Notes under the pieces: generated by a model
The model's input: the letters and a program-made list of their open reading frames with translations, nothing else
What the model was told of the DNA's origin: nothing
The model's database searches: none
Assembly: GCA_019116485.1 (NCBI GenBank)
Contig: DXBO01000076.1
Location: 1-33,573 of the forward strand
Source of the DNA: Candidatus Gemmiger excrementavium
GTDB taxonomy: Bacteria > Bacillota > Clostridia > Oscillospirales > Ruminococcaceae
Direction of reading: 5' to 3'
DNA: 33,573 nucleotides
Made by a program: the position numbers and the translations under genes
In this document: positions 22,315 through 30,270 of the stretch, in pieces
Numbering within the stretch: position 1 is the stretch's first letter
How the letters are laid out: each line of letters begins with the position of its first letter

Positions 22315-22954
22315 CCATCGTTTCCTTTCCGGTCCGGCATATGTCGGCCAGACAGCATTGGGCGCACAGCGGTTTGGTGCGGGCGGTACAGACGGCCCGG
22401 CCATGGTAGACCAGCCGGTGGCAGAAGTCGCTGCCCTCCTCGGGCGGGATGATCTTCCACAGTTCCCGTTCTACCTTGGCGGGTTCTTTGATGTTGTCCA
22501 CCAGGCCGATGCGGTTGCTCAGCCGGATGCAGTGGGTGTCGGTGACGATGGCCGGTTTGCCGAACACATCCCCCATGATGAGGTTGGCGCTTTTGCGCCC
22601 CACACCGGGCAGTGCCAACAGGGCGTCAAAGTCGTCGGGCACTTTGCCGCCGTACTGGTCCCGCAACATGCGCATGCAGGCGGAAATATCCCGCGCTTTG
22701 CTGCGGCCCAGGCCGCAAGGCTTTACGATGGCCTCGATCTCTTCGGGGGTGGCGTCGGCCAGGGCTTCCACGCTGGGGTAGCGGGCAAACAGGTCCTGCA
22801 CCACCACATTGACCCGGGCATCGGTACACTGGGCGGCCAGCCGCACCTCCACCAGCAACTGCCAGGCGTGGTCGTAATCCAGCGTACAGTCGGCCAGCGG
22901 ATATTCGGCTTTCAGCCGGTCAATACAGGTGCGGGCCAGTTCCTTCTTTGTCAC
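22298..22954 (-). CDS. nth: Endonuclease III (DNA glycosylase/AP lyase)
   Basis: A 218-residue base-excision repair enzyme that removes oxidised pyrimidines and nicks AP sites. The helix-hairpin-helix LPGVGRKSAN contains catalytic K121, and VTDTHCIRLSNRIG contains catalytic D139. The C-terminal Fe-S loop has C189, C197, C200 and C206: the spacing is C-X7-C-X2-C-X5-C, one residue longer in the first gap than the usual C-X6-C-X2-C-X5-C. The start is GTG at 22954 with GGAG 9 nt upstream. It is the first gene of the minus-strand unit, facing rarA across interleaved promoters. Confidence 0.95.
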   Translation of the reverse strand: MTKKELARTCIDRLKAEYPLADCTLDYDHAWQLLVEVRLAAQCTDARVNVVVQDLFARYPSVEALADATPEEIEAIVKPCGLGRSKARDISACMRMLRDQYGGKVPDDFDALLALPGVGRKSANLIMGDVFGKPAIVTDTHCIRLSNRIGLVDNIKEPAKVERELWKIIPPEEGSDFCHRLVYHGRAVCTARTKPLCAQCCLADICRTGKETMDAKHN

Positions 22955-22983
22955 AGCATTCGCTCCATTTCACGTTCTTTCCC

Positions 22984-23012
22984 TTGATTCTACCACGGCG
23001 ATACCTTATAAT
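22984..23012 (+). promoter_or_regulatory. rarA promoter (interleaved with the nth promoter)
   Basis: TTGATT (22984-22989), a 17-nt spacer and TATAAT (23007-23012), leading to an ~80-nt leader that holds a small CCCCC/GGGGG hairpin (23025-23039) before rarA. Confidence 0.78.
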
Positions 23013-23015
23013 CAA
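22987..23015 (-). promoter_or_regulatory. nth promoter (interleaved with the rarA promoter)
   Basis: On the minus strand: TTGATT (23015-23010), a 17-nt spacer and TAGAAT (22992-22987). Its -35 overlaps the rarA -10, and its -10 overlaps the rarA -35. Confidence 0.7.
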
Positions 23016-23096
23016 GAGGAAGAACCCCCTGCCCGGGGGGCACACCCTTAAACAAGTAAAAAAAGCAGACATGGCATACATGAGGAGGAAAACGGC

Positions 23097-24359
23097 ATGG
23101 AACCCTTGGCACAACGGCTGCGGCCCCGCACCCTGGACGAGGTGTGCGGCCAGCAGCATCTTCTGGGCAAAAATCAGGTGTTCCGCCGTACGGTGGAAAG
23201 CGGCCGTATCCCCAACATGATCTTCTACGGCCCGTCCGGCGTGGGCAAAACCACGGTGGCCAGCATCATTGCGGCGGGCAGCGGTATGCAGCTGCACAAG
23301 CTTAATGGCACCACGGCCTCCACCAGCGATATCAAGTCGGTATTGGCGGATATCGGCACTTTGGGGGCCTCCGGGGGCATCCTGCTCTATCTGGACGAGA
23401 TCCAGTACTTCAACAAGCGCCAGCAGCAAAGCCTGCTGGAATGTGTGGAACAGGGCACCGTCACTCTCATTGCTTCCACCACCGAAAACCCCTACTTTTA
23501 TGTATACAACGCCCTGCTGTCCCGCTGCACGGTGTTTGAATTCAAATCCCTCACGGCGGAGGATATACGCCGGGGCGTACAGAACGCTGCGGCCCGCCTG
23601 GGCGCGGAGGACCAGACCCCCATCCTGATCCCGGAAGATGCGCTTGACTACCTGGCCCAAAGCGCCGGGGGCGATATGCGCAAAGCTTTGGGCAATCTGG
23701 AATTTGCCGTTACCGCCGCCCCGGTGGAAAATGGCCGCCGCACCGTCACGCTGGATATGGTGCAGCAGGTGGCGGTACGCACCGCCATGCGGTATGACAA
23801 AATGGGAGACGACCACTACGACATCGTTTCCGCTTACCAGAAATCCATGCGCGGTTCAGACCCCGACGCAGCGCTGCACTACCTGGCCCGCCTGCTGGAA
23901 GCGGGGGACCTGCCCAGCGCCTGCCGCCGCCTGATGGTTTGTGCCTGTGAGGATGTGGGACTGGCCTGGCCCCAGATTATCCCCATCGTCAAAGCGGCGG
24001 TGGATATTGCCAACGCCGTGGGCCTGCCCGAAGCCCGGCTGCCCCTGGCCGATGCGGTGGTATTGGTAGCTACAGCCCCAAAATCCAACTCTGCCCACGA
24101 CGGCATCAACGCCGCCATGGCCGATGTGCGGGCCGGGCGTACCGGGCCCATCCCCCGGCAGCTGCAGAACAAGCACTATGACGGTGCCGACGCCAAGGTG
24201 CGGGGGCAGAATTACCTGTACCCCCACAGTTTCCCTCATCACTGGGTGGAACAGCAGTATCTGCCCGATGCGATCAAAGACCGCCGCTACTATGAGCCCG
24301 GCGACAACAAAAACGAACAGGCCTTTGCCCAGTACTGGAAAAAGATCAAAGGCGAATGA
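23097..24359 (+). CDS. rarA: Replication-associated recombination protein A (RarA/MgsA)
   Basis: A 420-residue AAA+ ATPase of the clamp-loader clade that acts at stalled replication forks. The N-terminal [18 protein letters not shown] (~7-24), Walker [11 protein letters not shown] (44-53), Walker B LLYLDEIQ (96-103), sensor 1 [10 protein letters not shown] and arginine finger ALLSRC are as in RarA. The C-terminal tetramerisation part includes [22 protein letters not shown] and the [12 protein letters not shown] segment. GAGGAGGAAAA precedes the ATG. It is followed after 9 nt by an alpha/beta hydrolase, so the two are co-transcribed. Confidence 0.96.
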   Translation: MEPLAQRLRPRTLDEVCGQQHLLGKNQVFRRTVESGRIPNMIFYGPSGVGKTTVASIIAAGSGMQLHKLNGTTASTSDIKSVLADIGTLGASGGILLYLDEIQYFNKRQQQSLLECVEQGTVTLIASTTENPYFYVYNALLSRCTVFEFKSLTAEDIRRGVQNAAARLGAEDQTPILIPEDALDYLAQSAGGDMRKALGNLEFAVTAAPVENGRRTVTLDMVQQVAVRTAMRYDKMGDDHYDIVSAYQKSMRGSDPDAALHYLARLLEAGDLPSACRRLMVCACEDVGLAWPQIIPIVKAAVDIANAVGLPEARLPLADAVVLVATAPKSNSAHDGINAAMADVRAGRTGPIPRQLQNKHYDGADAKVRGQNYLYPHSFPHHWVEQQYLPDAIKDRRYYEPGDNKNEQAFAQYWKKIKGE

Positions 24360-24368
24360 GGTACACCC

Positions 24369-25301
24369 ATGTCAGAATTGATTTGCCGCAGTATGAACTT
24401 TCCTTCCTCGGACGGCGCCCACACTTGCGCCGCCGTGGTCTACACTATGCCGGACAAGCCGGTACGGGCTGTTTTGCAGCTCAGTCACGGCATGTGCGAG
24501 TATGTGCGCCGTTACGAACCCATGGCCCGGTTTTACGCTGAACATGGCATTGCGCTGGCGGGCAACGATCACCTGGGCCACGGCGGCACTGCCGACCCGG
24601 AAGAACGGGGGCATTACGGGGAACCGGGAGGCCGGTTCTATCTTTTGCAGGACCTGCACACCATGAATACGCTGCTGCACCAGGCGTTTCCCGATGTGCC
24701 GGTGATCTTGTACGGCCACAGCATGGGCAGCTTTTATGCCCGCTGGTATGCCGAAAAATGGCCTGAGAGCATCCGGGCCCTGATTTTGTCCGGCACGGCG
24801 GGGCCCAGTCTGCTCAACCGGTTGGGCCAGCCCGTTGCGGCACTGGTGGCGGCGCTGCGCGGCCCGCGCCGGGTCTCGCCGCTGCTGGTCAAGCTCAATT
24901 TCGGCAGTTATTGCAAACGTATTTCTGATGCAGTCGCGCCCGCCGCCTGGATCACCCGGGACAAAGAAATCGTCCGGCGCTACAGCGCCGACCCGTTGTG
25001 CAACTTCTATTTTACGGCGGGCACTTATCGGGAAATGCTGGCCACGCTGAACCATGTAAGCAGCAAAAAGTGGGCCCGGGCCATGAACAAGGACCTGCCG
25101 GTGCTGCTGATTGCCGGGGACGGCGACCCGGTGGGGGACTATGGCGCCGGGGTGCGTAAGGTGTGGGCCATGCTGGGGGATGCCGGGGTCAAGGACCTGA
25201 CCTGTCAGATTTGGGAGGAGGCCCGCCACGAGCTGCACAATGAACTGAATAAAGAAGAAGTCTTTGACTATGTGCTGACCTGGATCGAAGATCATATATA
25301 A
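24369..25301 (+). CDS. Alpha/beta hydrolase, monoacylglycerol lipase/lysophospholipase-like
   Basis: A 310-residue serine hydrolase of the Hydrolase_4 (monoglyceride lipase-like) group. The oxyanion HGMCEY (~40-45), nucleophile elbow GHSMGS (S118), acid D253 in GDGDPVGD and base H287 in ARHELHNE form a complete catalytic set. There is no signal peptide, so it is cytoplasmic. Likely substrates are acylglycerols or lysophospholipids, but the substrate is not fixed by sequence. GAGGT lies before the ATG at 24369. It is co-transcribed with rarA and closed by a strong terminator. Confidence 0.9.
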   Translation: MSELICRSMNFPSSDGAHTCAAVVYTMPDKPVRAVLQLSHGMCEYVRRYEPMARFYAEHGIALAGNDHLGHGGTADPEERGHYGEPGGRFYLLQDLHTMNTLLHQAFPDVPVILYGHSMGSFYARWYAEKWPESIRALILSGTAGPSLLNRLGQPVAALVAALRGPRRVSPLLVKLNFGSYCKRISDAVAPAAWITRDKEIVRRYSADPLCNFYFTAGTYREMLATLNHVSSKKWARAMNKDLPVLLIAGDGDPVGDYGAGVRKVWAMLGDAGVKDLTCQIWEEARHELHNELNKEEVFDYVLTWIEDHI

Positions 25302-25317
25302 ATAAGAAAACGCTTTC

Positions 25318-25345
25318 CGCACGGTTTTTCGCCGTGCGTTTTTTT
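25318..25345 (+). terminator. Terminator after the hydrolase gene
   Basis: CGCACGG (25318-25324) pairs with CCGTGCG (25332-25338), followed by seven T at 25339-25345. Confidence 0.93.
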
Positions 25346-25356
25346 GTGTCGCCCTC

Positions 25357-25384
25357 TTGACTTTTGGAAAAAATGGTGTATTAT
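25357..25384 (+). promoter_or_regulatory. Promoter of the YtrA-like operon
   Basis: TTGACT (25357-25362), a 16-nt spacer and TATTAT (25379-25384). The -10 box lies inside the left arm of the palindromic operator. Confidence 0.8.
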
Positions 25385-25411
25385 TGTATTAAGCACTTAA
25401 TACAATAATAC
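25378..25411. promoter_or_regulatory. 34-bp perfect palindrome: operator for the YtrA-like repressor
   Basis: Left arm GTATTATTGTATTAAG (25378-25393), centre CA, right arm CTTAATACAATAATAC (25396-25411). All 16 bp of each arm match. It covers the -10 and start region and ends 18 nt before the regulator's ATG. Position and symmetry fit autorepression by the dimeric GntR regulator encoded next. Confidence 0.85.
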
Positions 25412-25428
25412 AGAGAGGAGAGCAGCCC

Positions 25429-25794
25429 ATGGAATGGAACATCACGGGTGGGCGGCCTGTCTATCTGCAGCTGGTGGAACAACTGGAACTGGCGCTGGTA
25501 AACGGGACCTTTCCGCCCGGGGCACGTATCCCGCCGGTGCGGGAACTGGCTGCCGAAGCAGAAGTTAACCCCAACACCATGCAGCGTGCCCTGCAGGAAC
25601 TGGAAACCAGGGGGCTTTTGCAAGCCCAGCGCACGGCGGGGCGCACCGTCACGGCGGATGCCGCGGTGCTGCAGACATTGCGCCATAAACGGGCCCAGGC
25701 GTTGGCTGCGGATTTTCTGCGGCAGATGCAGGCCCTGGGGTTGACCCGAACCGAGACCGAAGAGTTGCTGCGCACCGCCGCAGAGAAGGAGTAA
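25429..25794 (+). CDS. GntR-family regulator, YtrA subfamily
   Basis: A 121-residue short GntR protein. The winged helix (~10-75: PVYLQLVEQLELALVNGTFPPGARIPPVRELAAEAEVNPNT, QELETRGLL) is followed by only ~45 residues of helical dimerisation region, the YtrA layout. YtrA proteins usually repress adjacent ABC transporter genes, sometimes in response to cell-envelope antibiotics. The ribosome site GAGAGGAGAG is close upstream. The next gene begins 3 nt after the stop, so regulator and transporter form one operon under the palindromic operator. Confidence 0.93.
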   Translation: MEWNITGGRPVYLQLVEQLELALVNGTFPPGARIPPVRELAAEAEVNPNTMQRALQELETRGLLQAQRTAGRTVTADAAVLQTLRHKRAQALAADFLRQMQALGLTRTETEELLRTAAEKE

Positions 25795-25797
25795 AGG

Positions 25798-26496
25798 ATG
25801 GAAACGATTTACGAAGCCCGCGGCCTGTGTAAATGGTACGGCCGCAAACCGGCGCTGAACCGGGCAGAGTTTGCCGTGACCGGCGGCAAACTGGTGGGGT
25901 TGCTGGGCCCCAACGGAAGCGGAAAGACCACGCTGCTGAAAATTTCAGCCGGGCTGCTCACGGCCAGTGCCGGAGAGGTGCTGATTGATGGCCAGCACCC
26001 CGGCGTGAAGAGCAAGGAGATCACCAGCTATCTGCCGGACCGCATGGCACTGCCCACCGAACTCCGCGCAGCTGACGCGGTGGACCTGTACGCAGACTTT
26101 TTTGCCGACTTTGACGCTGCCAAAGCCCGCGCTATGCTCAAGGATTTGCACATTGAAGCGGGGGACCGCATCGGTGCCATGAGCAAGGGCACCCAGGAGA
26201 AAATGCAGCTCTGCCTGACCATGAGCCGTGCCGCCAAACTCTATTTGCTGGATGAACCTCTGGGAGGCGTGGACCCGGCGGCCAGGGATTACATTTTGCA
26301 GACCATCCTGCGCAATTACAGCGAAAACGCGGCCCTGGTGCTGTCCACCCACCTGATCGGGGACATCGAGAAGGTGTTGGATGAAGTGATCTTCCTCAAG
26401 GACGGTGCGGTGTTCCGGCAGGTGGGCGTGGACGCCCTGCGGGAAGAGACCGGCCAAAGTGTGGATGCCTATTTCCGGGAGGTATACAAATGCTGA
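25798..26496 (+). CDS. ABC transporter ATPase (YtrB-like)
   Basis: A 232-residue cytoplasmic ATPase. Walker A is GPNGSGKTT (37-45), the signature is the divergent MSKGTQEKMQL (128-138), Walker B is LYLLDEPLGGVD (148-159) with catalytic Glu, and the switch is STHL. The MSKGxxxK signature is common in ABC-2-type exporters and in YtrB/BcrA-like ATPases. It overlaps the permease gene by 7 nt. Substrate unknown. Confidence 0.93.
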   Translation: METIYEARGLCKWYGRKPALNRAEFAVTGGKLVGLLGPNGSGKTTLLKISAGLLTASAGEVLIDGQHPGVKSKEITSYLPDRMALPTELRAADAVDLYADFFADFDAAKARAMLKDLHIEAGDRIGAMSKGTQEKMQLCLTMSRAAKLYLLDEPLGGVDPAARDYILQTILRNYSENAALVLSTHLIGDIEKVLDEVIFLKDGAVFRQVGVDALREETGQSVDAYFREVYKC

Positions 26497-27284
26497 TGAA
26501 ACTGTTGAAATATGAATGGAAAACCACTGCCCGGGTGTTGCTGCCTGTGGGTGCCGGTGTGTTGGGATTCAGCCTGTTGACCGGGCTGATGAACCTGCTG
26601 CTGGACTATCCAAAATTGCCCGAGGTGGTGGGCTGGCTGAAAGACACGGTGAGTGTCCTGGCAGTGCTGGCGCTGATTTTTGTGGCAGGAGCCGTTGTCT
26701 TTGTCAACGTCCAGCGCTTCTATCGGCTGCTGGGGGAACAGGGCTACCTGATGTTCTCTCTGCCGGTGCCCGTTTGGCAGCACATTGCCGCCAAACTGCT
26801 CTGCGCCTGTGTGTGGGCGGTACTCTGTGTGCCCTATCTGATTGTGTGTTCCTCTCTGCTCAACATGGATTTTACCTGGCTCTGGTCCGGCTGGAGCGGC
26901 CTCACCTGGAACCCTTGGGGCGTCGCGATTGTCCTGCAGGTAAGTCTGGTGTTGTTGGCAGCGGTCTGCTGCGGGTATCTGCACATGTATCTGTGCTGTG
27001 CCATTGGCGCCCAGTTCGGCCAGCAGCGTCTGCTGGCCAGCATCGTTAGCTACTTTGTGCTGGGCTTTGTGGAGCAGATCGCGGGAACCCTGCTGATGAT
27101 CCTGTTGGCGGTATCCATGGTGCAGAGCAATGCCTGGCAGGTATGGAGCCAGGCGCTGTCCCAAAACGCGGCCCTGTCCTCCAACCTGATTCTGCTGGTG
27201 CTGTTGGTGGGAATGATGCTGTTCAGTGCTGTACTGTGGGCAGTTACCCAGTGGCTCATGACCCGGCGGCTGAATCTTGTGTGA
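26490..27284 (+). CDS. ABC transporter permease, six-helix ABC-2-like
   Basis: A 264-residue membrane protein with about six hydrophobic spans: ~18-40, ~55-75, ~100-125, ~143-170, ~180-208 and ~232-256. The cytoplasmic stretch VQRFYRLLGEQGYLMFSLPVPVWQHIAAKLL (~74-104) resembles the coupling segment of ABC-2 permeases, and the N terminus MLMKLLKYEWK is typical. The ATG at 26490 follows GGGAGG with 7-nt spacing and overlaps the ATPase stop. It is the membrane partner of the upstream ATPase. Function, export or signalling, is unknown. Confidence 0.88.
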   Translation: MLMKLLKYEWKTTARVLLPVGAGVLGFSLLTGLMNLLLDYPKLPEVVGWLKDTVSVLAVLALIFVAGAVVFVNVQRFYRLLGEQGYLMFSLPVPVWQHIAAKLLCACVWAVLCVPYLIVCSSLLNMDFTWLWSGWSGLTWNPWGVAIVLQVSLVLLAAVCCGYLHMYLCCAIGAQFGQQRLLASIVSYFVLGFVEQIAGTLLMILLAVSMVQSNAWQVWSQALSQNAALSSNLILLVLLVGMMLFSAVLWAVTQWLMTRRLNLV

Positions 27285-27311
27285 TTTCTGTTTCCAGAAA
27301 GGAGTTCAATG

Positions 27312-27524
27312 ATGGAAAAACGTCAATACATCTGCCCCAAGTGTGGCTGTATGGAATACGAGGCCGACCGCCTGCAGGCCACGGGCGGAAACTTTGCCAA
27401 GCTGTTCGATGTCCAGAACAAAAAGTTCGTCACCGTCAGTTGCTGCCAGTGCGGTTACACCGAACTGTACAAGCAGCAGGGCGGCGACGGCTGGGATGTA
27501 CTGGACTTCTTTATGGGCGGCTGA
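27312..27524 (+). CDS. Small zinc-ribbon protein
   Basis: A 70-residue protein with two knuckles, CPKCG (near residue 9) and CCQCGYTELYK (near residue 46), the layout of nucleic-acid-binding-type zinc ribbons. The ATG at 27312 has AAAGGAG 7 nt upstream; the adjacent ATG at 27309 is too close. It lies 27 nt after the permease, so probably the fourth gene of the YtrA operon. A role in the transporter's function is not evident. Confidence 0.82.
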   Translation: MEKRQYICPKCGCMEYEADRLQATGGNFAKLFDVQNKKFVTVSCCQCGYTELYKQQGGDGWDVLDFFMGG

Positions 27525-27546
27525 TGCCGGAAAGGGGAGAGCGTTC

Positions 27547-28104
27547 ATGAAAAAAATGGTGGCGTTGCTGCTGGCAACGTTGTTCACCGCGCTTTTGCTG
27601 TGCGGCTGCAGCCAGTATGATGGTCGGTACGACGATGAGGAATTCCTGACCGACGGAATGAACCACTACGCCGCCACCATGTGGTCGGGCAATACCCGGG
27701 CGGATGGTTCCTATGCCCTGCATGCGGGGAGCTTTTCCGGCGTGCACGGGCTGCGTTCCTTCACTGTGGAAGAAAACGATACTCTGTGTGAAGTGACTTC
27801 CACCCTGACCTGCACCAAAGGCGAAGCAAAATTGTTGCTGGTGGATACCGACAAAAAGACGCTGGCCGCCCAATGGCCGCTGGACGGGGAAACTACGATG
27901 TCCGTTACTCTGCCGGCGGGCAGCTATGATCTGCGCATTGCCGGCAAAAGCGCCGGGTTTGACGGGCAGATCAGCCTGACGCTGAACGGCCAGGCAGTGG
28001 ACTGGGACGGCGTGCTGGAGAGCATGGCCGAAACGCTGCAGGATGTGCTGGGCGCGGGCGGAACGCTGGAAACCTCGCTGCGCGCGCTGCAGGACGCCGC
28101 CTGA
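27547..28104 (+). CDS. Putative lipoprotein
   Basis: A 185-residue exported protein. A basic start MKK, a hydrophobic core and lipobox LCGC put the lipidated cysteine at C21. The mature part is rich in beta-strand-like segments and includes VTLPAGSYDLRIAGKSAGFDGQ, suggesting a small beta-sandwich. The C terminus (~155-185) looks helical. AAAGGGGAG precedes the ATG. It follows the zinc-ribbon gene by 22 nt and is likely the last gene of the YtrA operon. No recognised family. Confidence 0.8.
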   Translation: MKKMVALLLATLFTALLLCGCSQYDGRYDDEEFLTDGMNHYAATMWSGNTRADGSYALHAGSFSGVHGLRSFTVEENDTLCEVTSTLTCTKGEAKLLLVDTDKKTLAAQWPLDGETTMSVTLPAGSYDLRIAGKSAGFDGQISLTLNGQAVDWDGVLESMAETLQDVLGAGGTLETSLRALQDAA

Positions 28105-28169
28105 GCCGGAAATTCCCTGTATTTTACCCAAATTGTGACAACGCTTTACCGCAATGCAAATTGTGGCGG

Positions 28170-28197
28170 TTGACAAACACCCCCTGGGACGTATAAT
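28170..28197 (+). promoter_or_regulatory. Consensus promoter of potABCD
   Basis: TTGACA (28170-28175), a 16-nt spacer and TATAAT (28192-28197), both boxes perfect. The predicted start near 28204 leaves a ~195-nt leader before potA. Confidence 0.9.
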
Positions 28198-28226
28198 AAA
28201 ATTGTGTGCATCTGTGGGTAAATCTT

Positions 28227-28386
28227 TGTCATGTCCTGACACATGGGCGTTGGATCTGCTGCTTGCAGCGGCTTTCCCGGCGGGAAAGACCGTGTAACAA
28301 ACCTTTGCGGGGCGGCATACGGGACGCCGACCCGCCGGGGCTGCTGCCAGCCTGCGTTCCCACGGCGGGAAATTCCGCAAAGGGGG
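28227..28386 (+). ncRNA. Structured 5' leader of potABCD (candidate cis-regulatory RNA)
   Basis: Visible pairings in order: TGTCA/TGACA (28227-28241); CTTTCCC/GGGAAAG (28272-28278 with 28282-28288); a long-range 9-bp stem CCTTTGCGG (28302-28310) with CCGCAAAGG (28375-28383). Inside this last stem are GGCGG/CCGCC (28311-28336), GGCTG/CAGCC (28339-28352) and TTCCC/GGGAA (28357-28371). The 3' strand of the long stem contains the AAAGG part of the potA Shine-Dalgarno (AAAGGGGG, 28379-28386), so folding would mask it. The TTCCC/GGGAA arms of 28272-28288 and 28357-28371 can swap partners, allowing two alternative folds. I do not recognise a known riboswitch class. Confidence 0.55.
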
Positions 28387-28397
28387 ATGCAGTAAAA

Positions 28398-29444
28398 ATG
28401 AATGAAAACATCATCGTATCGCTGAAAGACATTGTAGTCGATTTTGACGGGCAGAAAGTCCTGGACGGGCTTTCCCTGGACATTCACGACAAAGAGTTTG
28501 TGACCTTCCTCGGCCCTTCTGGCTGCGGCAAGACCACGACGCTGCGCGTGATCGCCGGGTTCATCACCCCAAAATCGGGCAATGTCTTTTTTGATGGCAA
28601 GGACATCGCCGACCTGCCGCCTTACAAGCGCCCGGTCAACACGGTGTTCCAGAAATACGCCCTGTTCCCGCACCTCAATGTGTTCGAAAACGTGGCCTTT
28701 GGTCTGCGGCTGAAAAAGCTGCCCGAAGAGGAAATTCGCCCCAAAGTGCTGGAAATGCTGGAGATCGTGGGCCTCAAAGGGTATGAGCGCCGCAGCATCC
28801 ATCAGCTTTCGGGCGGGCAGCAGCAGCGGGTTGCCATTGCCCGCAGCCTGGTCAACCAGCCCCGGGTTCTGCTGCTGGACGAACCCCTGGGCGCCCTGGA
28901 CCTGAAACTGCGCAAGGAGATGCAGCTGGAACTCAAGCGTCTGCAGCGGGAGATGAACATCACTTTCGTCTACGTCACCCACGACCAGGAGGAAGCCCTG
29001 ACCATGTCGGATACCGTGGTGGTCATGTCCGGCGGCAATATCCAGCAGATCGGTTCCCCGCAGGACATCTACAACGAACCCCGCAATGCCTTTGTGGCCC
29101 GGTTCATCGGGGATTCCAACATTGTGGACGGCCTTATGATCAAGGACTTCCTGGTCAGCTTTGGCGGCCACGACTTCACCTGTGTGGACCGCGGCTTCAA
29201 GCCCAATGAGCCGGTGCAGGTGGTCATCCGGCCTGAGGATGTGCAGATCGTGCCGCCTTCTGTGGGCATGCTCACCGGTCTGGTGCGGGAAGTGATTTTC
29301 AAGGGTGTGCATTTTGAGATGCATGTGGACGTCGAAGGCTACGAGTGGCTCATCCACTCCACCCAGGCCAGCCAGCCCGGGGAAATCATCGGCATGAACA
29401 TCGGCCCCGATGAAATCCACATCATGGCCCGCACGGAGGTGTAA
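28398..29444 (+). CDS. potA: Spermidine/putrescine ABC transporter ATPase PotA
   Basis: A 348-residue importer ATPase. Walker [10 protein letters not shown] (39-47), signature [15 protein letters not shown] (137-151), Walker [13 protein letters not shown] (157-168) and H195 are canonical. A C-terminal TOBE domain (~270-348) holds [13 protein letters not shown]. It energises polyamine uptake by PotBCD. The ATG at 28398 is 11 nt after AAAGGGGG, part of which lies in the leader's closing stem. potB starts 3 nt after its stop. Confidence 0.96.
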   Translation: MNENIIVSLKDIVVDFDGQKVLDGLSLDIHDKEFVTFLGPSGCGKTTTLRVIAGFITPKSGNVFFDGKDIADLPPYKRPVNTVFQKYALFPHLNVFENVAFGLRLKKLPEEEIRPKVLEMLEIVGLKGYERRSIHQLSGGQQQRVAIARSLVNQPRVLLLDEPLGALDLKLRKEMQLELKRLQREMNITFVYVTHDQEEALTMSDTVVVMSGGNIQQIGSPQDIYNEPRNAFVARFIGDSNIVDGLMIKDFLVSFGGHDFTCVDRGFKPNEPVQVVIRPEDVQIVPPSVGMLTGLVREVIFKGVHFEMHVDVEGYEWLIHSTQASQPGEIIGMNIGPDEIHIMARTEV

Positions 29445-29447
29445 GCG

Positions 29448-30269
29448 ATGCTCAAATCCAAAGCCTCCCGCTGGCTGGCCGGGCCTTATCTGGTCTGGAT
29501 GGCTCTGTTTATTGTGGTGCCGCTGTTCATTGTTATCTGGTACGCCATGACAACCGCCGACGGCCAGTTCACGCTGGACAATCTTACCCAGATAGGCCGG
29601 TATTCCAGCGTGTTTGCCCGCAGTCTGATCCTGGCAGCGGTATCCACCGTTATCTGCCTGGTGCTGGCGTTCCCGGTGGGGTATTTTCTCTCCCGCCTGC
29701 GGGCCAACAAGCAGCACATCATGCTCATGCTGGTCATGCTGCCCATGTGGATGAACTTTCTGCTGCGCACCTACGCCTGGATGACATTGCTCGAGAAAAA
29801 CGGCCTTATCAACCGCTTTTTCGGGCTGTTTGGCTTGGGCCCCTTCAACATGATTAACACCTCCGGTGCCGTGGTACTGGGCATGGTGTATAACTATCTG
29901 CCCTTTATGATTTTGCCCATCTACACCGCCATGACGAAAATCGACGATTCCATTATCGAGGCGGCCCAGGACCTGGGCTGCAACGTCTGGCAGATCTTGT
30001 GGCGGGTATTGGTGCCGCTCACCGGGCCGGGCATTGCCACCGGCATCACCCAGGTATTCGTGCCGTCGGTGTCCACCTTCATCATCAGCCGCATGCTGGG
30101 CGGTGGTTCCAACCTGCTCATCGGCGACCTGATCGAACTGCAGTTCCTGGGCAACTCCTACAACCTGAATCTGGGTTCCGCCATGAGCCTGGTACTCATG
30201 GTCATCGTGCTGCTGTGCATGAGCTTTACCTCCAGCTTCGATGAATCCGAGATGGAAGGGGTGATGTGA
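29448..30269 (+). CDS. potB: Spermidine/putrescine ABC permease PotB
   Basis: A 273-residue permease with six membrane helices. The EAA coupling loop EAAQDLGCNVWQILWRVLVP at ~181-200 contacts PotA. The first helix LAGPYLVWMALFIVVPLFIV and the RTYAWMTLLEKNGLIN segment are typical of PotB. It starts 3 nt after potA and ends 1 nt before potC, all in one operon. Confidence 0.95.
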   Translation: MLKSKASRWLAGPYLVWMALFIVVPLFIVIWYAMTTADGQFTLDNLTQIGRYSSVFARSLILAAVSTVICLVLAFPVGYFLSRLRANKQHIMLMLVMLPMWMNFLLRTYAWMTLLEKNGLINRFFGLFGLGPFNMINTSGAVVLGMVYNYLPFMILPIYTAMTKIDDSIIEAAQDLGCNVWQILWRVLVPLTGPGIATGITQVFVPSVSTFIISRMLGGGSNLLIGDLIELQFLGNSYNLNLGSAMSLVLMVIVLLCMSFTSSFDESEMEGVM

Positions 30270-30270
30270 C

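Noticed and set aside
27309-27311. First ATG of the doubled ATGATG as the zinc-ribbon start
   Set aside because: Only ~4 nt from AAAGGAG; the second ATG has standard spacing.
28311-28371. Guanidine-II (mini-ykkC) riboswitch, suggested by ACGG in two loops
   Set aside because: The ACGG segments are not presented as paired tetraloop hairpins with the required flanks, and the downstream genes are polyamine importers, not guanidine exporters.
28242-28395. 50-codon frame in the pot leader (starting [10 protein letters not shown], ending two bases before the potA ATG) as an upstream peptide
   Set aside because: No ribosome site before its ATG, and the sequence is better explained by nested RNA hairpins; the open frame follows from GC richness.
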